The position numbers and the translations under genes are program-made. From Celoporthe dispersa (taxonomy: Eukaryota > Ascomycota > Sordariomycetes > Diaporthales > Cryphonectriaceae): a stretch of DNA of 64,000 nt. The notes below the pieces were generated by a model. It saw nothing but the letters and a program-made list of their open reading frames with translations, did no database searches and was not told where the DNA came from. The stretch spans positions 1,426,001 through 1,490,000 of the forward strand of contig WAID01000003.1 of NCBI GenBank assembly GCA_016584495.1, read 5' to 3'. Shown one piece after another: positions 56,431 to 64,000 of the stretch; the stretch's first letter is position 1, and each line of letters begins with the position of its first letter.

Positions 56431-59400
56431 AAGCTATTGTCAGATGTAGAGGAGATTTGATTATACTGTTTGTAGACTGTACGGCCCGCCGCGGGAACCA
56501 GCCCTACCCTGTAGACCTGGCCCTGGGTTTGGGCATCATGTACTTGCTGGCCAGTGCATAGTCCTGCATGAAGTCCATGCCCTGCACTGTCCTATCAGGT
56601 TTGCGATTGAGATGAGTAGTGATCATGCCCAAAAGCGGCCCCCCTCTCTCTCCTCATCCCGAAGATTCTCCATCCTCGTGCTCGTCGTGCTGTTGCTGCT
56701 ACTTATTGCTTGGCATGACATGGTATGCCTCTATCGACGGTCCGAGACAGGCTGCGGTGTCAAACGGCACCGAGAAGGCGTCCAGATGCGCATTTCTGGC
56801 GACCCAGGCTAACCACGGCGGACAAGCACTACAGCCGCAGTTGAGGCAGGCAGGCAGGCGGGCGGGCAGGCGGGCAGGCAGACTTGGCATCACCAGGACA
56901 TCAGCTGCACCCATCTGAGGCCGCGCCAAAATGTAAGCGACACCGACCTGCTGACCGAGCCGTTGAGCCTCGGAATCCGGGTGGTAATTGCGAACCATGG
57001 TCGGAAGTTGCATTGCCTGATGAGGCGTGCCGCCTCCCAAATGTCACGCGAGCATCTCACCGGGCACAATTGTGCCTTCGTCTTTGTCTCAAGATCGCAC
57101 GGGTCTCTTGTGATGTCTAGACGGGAGAAGACGAGGGCTTACTACTACATAGTAGCAACACGCAAAAGACAGCGGCTAAAGTCCCTTCTCCGGAAGAGGT
57201 CTCTCGCACTCGAGGCCCTCGAAGGGGCCCGGTGAGCCCGACAGCTCGGATGAGACGAGCTCTGCGCTGTTGGCCCACGGTGCAGCCTGTCACAGCCCTC
57301 GTCCCAGGGACACAGCTGGGCAGAAGCCGCCCACCACCCCGTGCGATCAGCGCTTAGGGCCAGAGCGCCTCGCCACGTCTCCCCCTCCTCCTCCTCATCC
57401 AGGGCGCACGGCAACCTGGCAAAACGGCCCGCCGCACTCCCACCTCATGTCCGGCACTAGCGAACAAAGGTCGATGCACCGTCTAGGCCACCGGACTGGA
57501 ACGGTTCCACGGTTTTTATCGTTTTCTATTCTTGGACCCTTGTCGACATTTCGGGTATCTGTTCTCTGGGTCGTAGCGCGTGCCGCGGCGTCTTTTCGAC
57601 AAACTGGCGTCGTAATATGACGTGCCCCATTCCATATAATCAACACACCCCCCCCTCCCTCATGCATGCTTGCTTGCTTGCTTGCTCGCTCGCCTGCATC
57701 TTCCAAGCGCCCTGACAGGCCTCAGCTGTGACACCCCAGGGGACGGAACAACCCTCGCTCGCCCTCAAAGGTCCGTTGCGGGGAAGTGCATGTCGCTTAT
57801 GGCAAGCCCGGGTGACCTGGTCCACGATCGGACGGCCACTCGTTCGTAGGACCCCAGGACGGACGGAACAACAGGCTGACCACATGGTAGCGTCGACTCG
57901 TGCCACGTCGCCGCCATTCGTTGTCCACCCAGGCATGCGTGGCCGCTAATCCTCAGGTTTACCTCCCGTCCCTCACGAGTACGGTATAGTGTGCTGTGTG
58001 ATGTATGCTCACCTGAAACTCCCACAGAGCCCTCTCCCGGGACCGTGATTTCCTTTTTCTTTTCTTGTACTTTTTCCTTTTCATGAGATTGCGGGAATTC
58101 CAGTCTCAGCATGCCCTTCCCGTAGCTCCCTACTGTAATTGCTATGTAGGATCTCATGCAGGCTGACCTGGCAACCTGGTTGGCTACGCAAGGCCCCCCC
58201 GGCGGGGGCATTCCAGTCTGTCGTTGTGTTGCATTTTTGACCGATCTTTTCCCACGTCAGATGTCAGCACCCAACGGACACCGAAAGGAGGGGCATTGCT
58301 CCTCCCTCTGCTCCATGCAACAACACACACACACATAGTACTCACACTCACGGCTCACAGCAAGCCTCGCCAACGGCTGCCCACATGCAAGCTGCGTTTC
58401 ACAAGAGACAAGTCCTGCCGACGACGTGCAGCAACGTCCTGGTCTCACAAGCCAATGCCTGTCTTTGTCTCGCATAGAGATGAGACCGGCGGCTGAGCTC
58501 GAGACGGAGGATGGATGGTCCGACCAGGCCCTGCCACCATATGCATCTTCTGGCGGACGGCTTCTTGAGCTTCGCTCCGAGTTGCCGCCAGAGATGAAAG
58601 TTCGGGTGGACAGGCGTCGTTTGAGCATTTTCGCGCGGGCAGATCTGCGCCTAGATGAACAAGGTCTGGTGGTAGCCCGTTCTGTAATTAAGTGCAGATT
58701 GCAGATGCAGGTCTAGGAGGTCTAGGCCGCCTTCGGACCAAGCACCCACACACCGCCTCTCAGAGGAACAAAAGCAAAAGTAGAAGAAGCAACCAAGGTG
58801 ATCATCAGCTCCGGCCCCTAGGGAGGAAGAAGAAAATGTCACATCTCTCGGGGACATGAGACAGGACCATCGCTTCCCATTTGCTGCTGGGGTTAGGTCA
58901 CAAGACTCAGTTCCCGCAGGTCTTCAGGTTCTGGCTGGTACAGAAGATCCTGTGCTGTGCTAGTGACCTATGTAATGTTGCATGGCACTCTGTCTTTCAT
59001 GAGCCACATTTCAATTTGGAAATGAAACATCGCCTCCCTGGCTGTTTTGTCATGTTGATTTGGAAAACAATGAGGCGAGAAGGTCTTTGAGATTTGACAG
59101 AACAAAGAACAAGGGTTCTTGGGCCATCACCAGGTAAACCTGTAGTGGTTCTTTCGGGTGGGCACTAGAACTTGATTACAGGGGGCTCTAAGCACCTAGA
59201 CACTGGGCAAAGATGCAGACACAAGAACTCATCTCCACTAGTTGTCTTTACATTGTTCTTGGTATCTCTACCTTAGTAGCCTGGAGTCCAGGCCTCAGTA
59301 GTAGCACCCGCGCTGTGGGTGTCACCACAGTCCTTGCTCAAGTCACATTCCAGACTTGAGCCTGTGTAGCTGCACAATGTGATGCAGAAGCCCCAAGGCT

Positions 59401-59600
59401 ATCATGTGGCTGTCTTGTGTGCAATGGTAACCAATCTGCCTCTCACAAGGAATCCAAGCTCATCTGTTCTGCTCTCTCACCTTCCAGTCTCTTTCTCCTG
59501 GGTGCTGAGGTGGTGAGTCTAACTCAAGCTACTGTCATGAGGAGAGGAGGCAATCTTGTCATCAGTCAAGCCTCCTCTTCACTTTTTCTGCGCGAATCAT
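56431..59600. other. Gene-free region, no supported feature
   Basis: Only short frames without coding character. Small repeat patches are visible: GCAGGCGGGCGGGCAGGC near 56849-56880 and GCTTGCTTGCTTGCTTGCTC near 57668-57690. Composition drifts to lower GC after about 58850. Confidence 0.4.
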
Positions 59601-59617
59601 CTTTCCGTGTATCGAAT

Positions 59618-60230
59618 GCCTATAAATACCTCCTAGAATTAGCACTTCTACTTCCCAAACTTCTACAAACCACCATCAGCTCCCTATAGATCGACTTACC
59701 AGCTTCTTCTACTCGATTAGAACACTCATATCAGACATGCCTGGAAGTCAATTATTTCTGCCCCTATTTACAAGTGTTCTAGCTTTTATAGCACTGTTTC
59801 AGAAGCACAGTGGTAAACCAGCCATCGAGTAGGTCAATGGTGTGGTCAGCACCTGTCGAGCTGGATATGGACGAGCCATTCGGCCCTCTCAAAGTGCTCC
59901 TGTCCATCTAGAGAGTACCGGAACCAAGGGTTTCAAGCAGCCCAAGTACTTCTTGACAAGAGGCCCAAGGCAAAAGCTATCGATCCTGAAGGCATATCAA
60001 CTGCGAGGAATGAGAATGGTGACTTCAACCTATTCCAGCTGCTCCGAAGCGCATCAATTGTTTCGCTATCAGCGCATATTATGGGTGGAAGGTAAGCATG
60101 GACTTGGTGATCAGATCAACATAATCAACACAGTTAGCTGACTTCTCTCTTTTCTGCTCTGCAAACAGACATGCAATCAGTCTTCATCAACTTGAAGACC
60201 CTATTTATCAACATTGCCAGCCTGGAACAT
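59618..60230 (+). pseudogene. Decayed spliced gene of unknown family
   Basis: A TATA-like CTATAAATA at 59621-59629 is followed by a CA/CT-rich leader and ATG at 59737 opening a hydrophobic 32-codon frame (MPGSQLFLPLFTSVLAFIAL). After stops and frame changes, sensible protein runs appear: PVELDMDEPFGPLKVLLSI (from about 59856), then REYRNQGFQAAQVLLDKRPK and NGDFNLFQLLRSASIVSLSA. The latter runs straight into a good intron (60092-60168, GTAAGC, GCTGAC branch, AACAG). In phase beyond the intron is HAISLHQLEDPIYQHCQ, then a stop. The intact intron, with coding sense on both sides, shows this was a gene. The breaks may be real decay or the same kind of indel seen elsewhere in the window. I recognise no family. 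Confidence 0.45.
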
Positions 60231-60533
60231 CCTCAGCGCAAGCCTCATCGACAGCCTGATGGGGTCTCTGGGGGGCGGGGGGGCAGTTTCTCAAACATTG
60301 ACCCCCTCGATCTCATGACTGGGACCAAATCAAGACCATACATGGTCTCTTTTGTTCTGGTTGCGCCATCTACCACTCCCCGATATCGGCTGTCTGCTAT
60401 CATCAGGAGAAGACGAGCATCTGGGCATCGACATGGTCTTCTTCGTTCATGCCCCAAGATGTGCCTGGTGCTATCACTCCGGCTTCTGCTATTGTTGAGA
60501 TTCAGACAAGGGGCTGAGGAACCTGAACACTTT
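60231..60533. other. Degenerate coding-like stretch
   Basis: Plus-strand runs that look like protein in changing frames, for example HDWDQIKTIHGLFCSGCAIY near 60315-60375 and PISAVCYHQEKTSIWASTW after it, are interrupted by stops. It may be a further part of the decayed gene just upstream. No family recognised. Confidence 0.3.
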
Positions 60534-60870
60534 GATGCAGATCCTGTCTGGCATGCTCGGTGTTGTCCAGCCAGCCATAAAATTCTTGTCGTATATCAAG
60601 AACAAGACAGGCCTATGGAACCCGAACATCTGATACAGATCCTGTCCGGCATCCTCGGTGTTGTCCAGACAGCTATAAAATTCTTGTTGCATATCAAGAA
60701 CAAGACGGGCCTATGGAATCGAAGCACCTTGATGCAGATCCTGTCTGGCATCCTCGGTGTTGTCTAGCCAGCCACAAAATTCTTGTTGTATATCAAGAAC
60801 AAGACGGCCTATGGAATCGAAGCACCTTGATGCACATCCTGTCCGGCTTGCTCGGTGTCGTCCAGGCAGC
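60534..60870. repeat. 98/99-bp tandem repeat, 3.4 copies
   Basis: The motif GATGCAGATCCTGTCTGGCA, with small changes, starts at 60534, 60632, 60731 and 60829, so the unit is 98, 99 and 98 bp. The rest of the unit (CCAGCCAGCCATAAAATTCTTG, then CAAGAACAAGAC and GGCCTATGGAA) also repeats. A 99-bp unit is 33 codons and reads LMQILSGILGVV, then AIKFLLHIKNK, then TGLWNRST. The 98-bp copies break the frame and one copy has an in-frame TAG. Confidence 0.92.
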
Positions 60871-60956
60871 CCCGGGATTATTGTATTGTCTTCACAGGAT
60901 ACAAGGACGGGCAGGCAATCTGACTTGTTGGGCATGAGAGCATGACTACATGAGGT

Positions 60957-61185
60957 TGTTTGGCTGTGTTCAGTCTATCACAACCTCCTCAGACACGAGC
61001 TACTACCTCACGCCAAGTCGGACCTGCCCAATATCCCTCGACAAGTGCGTCTGGTGATCTATTATGACACTCTATCTCAGCCACAGCTATGGCTATGCGA
61101 AGCAACTATTACAGAGGCAGATCAGTCGATCTCCAGCTTCCAAATATCAGTCCTGGACAAAGACAAGCAATATCTTCGTTCGTGA
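60957..61185 (+). pseudogene. Coding remnant without a start codon
   Basis: A plus-strand frame of about 70 codons reads HELLPHAKSDLPNIPRQVRL and then VIYYDTLSQPQLWLCEATIT before a stop near 61185. It lacks an upstream ATG and a recognisable domain. Amino-acid composition is normal for a folded protein, unlike the low-complexity frames elsewhere, so it may be a fragment of a gene lost or frameshifted here. Confidence 0.3.
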
Positions 61186-61297
61186 TGACTAGCCAGCTCA
61201 GCATTCACCGTTAACATCGGAATTATCGTCTAAGCTGGCGTTTTACAGGACTTGGTGTCTTGATGTACCAGCGGTACAGATCCGACAGCAATCATTT

Positions 61298-61828
61298 GTG
61301 GGCAGAATCGACAGTGGCACATGGTACCCAGGCACTGAATGCCTCTCTGAGGGGAAGGCCAGAAGGGAAGAGTTCATGTCCTGTCCAGAGGTGATTGACT
61401 TCTCCAACAATCTCGGCCGGAATCGGTACTCATATGTGAGGCCAGTGAGGAGAACGTCAGGAGCGGGAGGGAGAAACAGAAGCTATAACGACTATATCAC
61501 TCTACAAGTCATATCACTTCCGCCTCGCCTTTGCCAATCCACGCCATCTCCTCGCAGTGATGGCTCGTCGCCCGGCGCTGCATATCTCAACGAGGAGGTC
61601 TTCGTAGCCCTGTTCCAGGAAGATGGGATAATCCAATGCGAAGAACCGGATCAATCTGCCAGCGCGACCGAGCAGCTTTACAGCTGGGGCGTCGGGCAAG
61701 TCTCTCTCACCTATGGGCACGGGGATGAGTATCACGCACGATCCCGGTGGGAGGAAGCAGCACAGCGACGCCAACTAGATGCGGTATCAGCAGGTATATT
61801 GATATCTCGTGCAGCGGCAAGAAGGTAG
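61298..61828 (+). CDS. Hypothetical protein or fragment, 176 residues
   Basis: Open frame starting MGRIDSGTWYPGTECLSEGK; the frame is also open upstream of this ATG (LAFYRTWCLDVPAVQIRQQS). Composition is mixed and protein-like, with segments FMSCPEVIDFSNNLGRNRYS, YLNEEVFVALFQEDGIIQCE and QLYSWGVGQVSLTYGHGDEY. No signal peptide, membrane helix or known motif. It sits among decayed sequences, so it could be part of a larger broken gene. No neighbour helps assign a role. Confidence 0.35.
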   Translation: MGRIDSGTWYPGTECLSEGKARREEFMSCPEVIDFSNNLGRNRYSYVRPVRRTSGAGGRNRSYNDYITLQVISLPPRLCQSTPSPRSDGSSPGAAYLNEEVFVALFQEDGIIQCEEPDQSASATEQLYSWGVGQVSLTYGHGDEYHARSRWEEAAQRRQLDAVSAGILISRAAARR

Positions 61829-62199
61829 GCTCGGTCTCCCTATTCCTGGGATTTCTATTGATCCAGGCCTGAGACCAGAGACCCTACTTCTCGCTCCCTC
61901 GCACCACTACGACAACCGCTACGCATTGGGCACCGTGGCTATACACCGGGGAACAGCCACCACAGATCCGGCGCCGGTCATTTTCAAGGCCATTTCCCGT
62001 TATCCCCGCTCAAGGACCATGTCGCTTGCCTCGGCTCACCTCTTCTTTCGGCCTCTTACTTCGTCTAAACTATCCGCCACACTCTGAGAACCGACGGCCT
62101 TCCCGAAACAACCACCGCTATGGTGGGCGTTCAGACTGGGCGTCTGGTCTATGGTTATGAGATCCCCCCCGGGGGGGTCTCTCGCCTGACAAGGTCAAG
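61829..62199. other. Gene-free stretch with a C7/G7 palindrome
   Basis: Short frames only. At 62159-62182, AGAG-T-CCCCCCC meets GGGGGGG-TCTC, an inverted repeat with one bulged base that could form a strong hairpin. Confidence 0.4.
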
Positions 62200-62814
62200 A
62201 TGCTTGCTGAGGAAGATGATGGCTTGAGATCTTGGTTCCTGGCTTCTGGCTATAGCCTGGACGAGCTGCAGGCTAGTAACATGGACGCTATCCAAGCAAG
62301 TCCAGCATTACTTGGGCCGATCCAACATCATCAATGCGTTTTGGAAGAGACTCAAGCAGCCTATGGAGGCTATGTGGCCAGCCCCACCAATTACCCTGGG
62401 CTGGGCTGCCCCCTCCTCAGCGCCAACTATGGGGTCTGGAAGCTGCATCTACCATCCAGGGGCCTCAAGTCAGGCCTGCAGTCTCGCCGAGTTCGAGAAC
62501 GATGTGGCGGCCGCGGCGCTATACAGCTACCCAGGGAGCCCACAAAACTTGGTCTAGTCTCTGTCCTGGTCCAGCGGACCGGGCCAAATCATGGTCTGAA
62601 GTACGTCCATAGAGAGAGACAGCAGCATATAGAGAGAGCAGCAGCACAGAGAGACAGCAACATACAGCGGCAGCAGCATACAGAGACAACAGCATACAGA
62701 GACAACAGCATACAGAGACAACAGCATACAGAGACAACAGCATACAGAGACAACAGCAAACCGAGAGAGCAGCACAGGAAAATTTTAAATCAGTTCCGCC
62801 ATACACATGTTTGA
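62200..62814 (+). CDS. Hypothetical 204-residue frame ending in a 16-bp tandem repeat
   Basis: The first 90 codons look like ordinary protein (MLAEEDDGLRSWFLASGYSL, then ASPALLGPIQHHQCVLEETQ). The last 60 codons are produced by a 16-bp tandem repeat read in three successive phases (Gln/Thr/Arg-rich). No domain recognised. The upstream part may be a remnant that runs by chance into the repeat. Confidence 0.3.
   Translation: MLAEEDDGLRSWFLASGYSLDELQASNMDAIQASPALLGPIQHHQCVLEETQAAYGGYVASPTNYPGLGCPLLSANYGVWKLHLPSRGLKSGLQSRRVRERCGGRGAIQLPREPTKLGLVSVLVQRTGPNHGLKYVHRERQQHIERAAAQRDSNIQRQQHTETTAYRDNSIQRQQHTETTAYRDNSKPREQHRKILNQFRHTHV
62677..62757. repeat. 16-bp tandem repeat, five copies
   Basis: CATACAGAGACAACAG starts at 62677, 62693, 62709, 62725 and 62741. 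More divergent AGCAGCAT/AGAGAGAC copies extend upstream to about 62620. Confidence 0.95.
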
Positions 62815-63612
62815 GAAATTTGGAAATGGTACCCTGCTCTACACACGATTGTGATTTGTGTCACGCCATTTGCGTACGGCCCCGAGTCACCTCCACTCTC
62901 TCTAGACACCACGCAGGGAGAAGAGGGATGAAGTACAAGGTTCTAGAATGATATTCTACTTAAAGATCAAATATATCAAATATGAGGGTATATGCACACC
63001 AAGAAAGACTGGTGGAGATCGTGGGTGATGAGGTTGACAGCAGGCTGTAATATTATAATCTCTAAACCTTCCACCCATACCGCTGTTCTCCGTATTACCT
63101 CGACATCATCCTCAGGGAGGGCTGTGGTTTCATGTAGAGACAGAGGCTCGAACTGGTCCCCGAGACATCTCTGTCAGCTTCTCTTCGTTTGTGATCCGTC
63201 ACTTTGGCTGAGCCAGTATGATTGGGTCTCAAGCTGGACCCGGGAACACAAGAGTAGGTCCTCGACACGAACATGTGCTTGCCATGGTTCTCCTGCAGGA
63301 ACTTCTGTGGTTATTTGAGACAGTTCAGCTCAGGCTGAGCAGTCAAAATTCCGAGAAAGACAACATGACTGAGAGGGTCTTTGTGTTCCAAGGCAATCTT
63401 CGTTCTCCGGTAGCTTTCTCTCGGCCGTCTATCAGCCCCTATCTAGGTAGCCAGCGCGGGTCCAAGCCCGTTGCCAGCCATCATCTTCCATCTGATAGAA
63501 ATAATTTATCACATATCTCATCCCAGTCATCAATCAGACATACCACTCATATTATCATGTCCTCGTCCCTGGCTGCTGTTTCCTGGCAGCTGTGAAACTA
63601 GGCCGTTTCCCT
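62815..63612. other. AT-richer gene-free region at annexin 3' side
   Basis: The region includes an AT-rich stretch at 62940-62990 and short frames with no recognisable product. The last 100-200 bp are probably annexin 3' UTR. Confidence 0.4.
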
Positions 63613-63924
63613 TCACCTAGACACATGAAACTTGGCCACCCTGTCTGGCATACGAGTGATACACAGCTCACGGCAGAACTGGCCCCACTCGCCTGACGTA
63701 CCATCCTCTACCGCTTCCATCATGTCCTTGCCGTATCTCTCCTGGTAGGCCCTCTTCACGGCGGTCATGTGTGCCCCGTCCCAGTGGTAGCGCACCAGGC
63801 GCGAGGTCAGCAGCTCGCGGCGGAGGGCGTCCTTCTTGGACGCCGTGAGTGCGTGGTGGACCAGCAGCGCGTCGCGGACGGGCTTGTTGATGACCCCGTT
63901 GAGGATGTGTGCCAGCAGCTCGCC
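63613..63924 (-). CDS. Annexin, 3' exon (partial, runs off the right edge)
   Basis: Annexins are calcium-dependent phospholipid-binding proteins built of four 70-residue repeats. This exon encodes the last repeat and C-terminus: LLAHILNGVINKPVRDALLV, then the family-typical run SRLVRYHWDGAHMTAVKRAY, ERYGKDMMEAV and GTSGEWGQFCRELCI, ending in MPDRVAKFHVSR. The frame is open to 63996, but the sequence just upstream (GCTGACA branch-like element, then CCGGCACAG) looks like an intron acceptor. I therefore take the exon to begin at 63924, with the rest of the gene beyond the window. If there is no intron, the frame simply continues past 63996. The identification rests on the repeat pattern as I know it from fungal annexins. 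Confidence 0.7.
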   Translation of the reverse strand, partial: GELLAHILNGVINKPVRDALLVHHALTASKKDALRRELLTSRLVRYHWDGAHMTAVKRAYQERYGKDMMEAVEDGTSGEWGQFCRELCITRMPDRVAKFHVSR

Positions 63925-64000
63925 CTGTGCCGGAGGGGATGTGTCAGCTCCTGTCTGGTGCGCGCCGCCTGCCGAGAGAGGCTGGAGGAGGGACAAGGGT

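Overview
The window is a 64-kb piece of a filamentous ascomycete nuclear genome (Pezizomycotina, most likely Sordariomycetes). The evidence is GC-rich coding sequence, short spliceosomal introns (52 to 221 bp) with fungal donors and branch points, long pyrimidine-rich leaders, many simple repeats, and protein families laid out as in that group. There is no operon structure, rRNA or CRISPR array, and I found no convincing tRNA or intact transposon.

Layout, left to right. A two-exon gene of unknown function with Gln/Asn/His repeats (615-2500, minus) lies beside a 34-bp minisatellite. After 3 kb of non-coding DNA comes a coiled-coil protein with a 21-residue C-terminal repeat (5543-6721, minus), which shares a divergent promoter with EMC1 (7134-10094, plus). 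Convergent to EMC1 is a Ser/Arg/Pro-rich disordered protein gene (10195-11927, minus). An 8-kb region without genes leads into a Whi3-type RNA-binding protein (19890-21907, plus). Next on the minus strand are a short-chain dehydrogenase (24124-25492), EFR3 (27498-31344), a small single-pass membrane protein (33202-33618), a GH76 Dfg5/Dcw1-like mannosidase (35555-37902), a GRAM/TBC RabGAP (39156-43022), a PKA catalytic subunit (44369-45987), an Inp54-like inositol-polyphosphate 5-phosphatase (48862-51252) and casein kinase I (53578-54862). The last 9 kb (54863-63612) hold no intact gene. They contain degenerate coding remnants, a decayed intron-bearing gene and two tandem repeat arrays. The 3' exon of an annexin enters at the right edge.

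The recognisable genes are mostly housekeeping or signalling genes of the membrane and cell surface: ER membrane insertion (EMC1), PI4-kinase anchoring (EFR3), phosphoinositide turnover (5-phosphatase), Rab control (TBC), wall glycan cross-linking (GH76) and growth kinases (PKA, CK1). They look like neighbours, not a functional cluster.

The most striking observation is that seven of the larger genes can only be read through by allowing one or more single-base indels, about twelve in total. Exon lengths confirm this arithmetically, while PKA, CK1 and the 5-phosphatase splice perfectly. Base-level consensus errors in the assembly are the simplest explanation. I saw no clear sign of a novel mobile or defence system.
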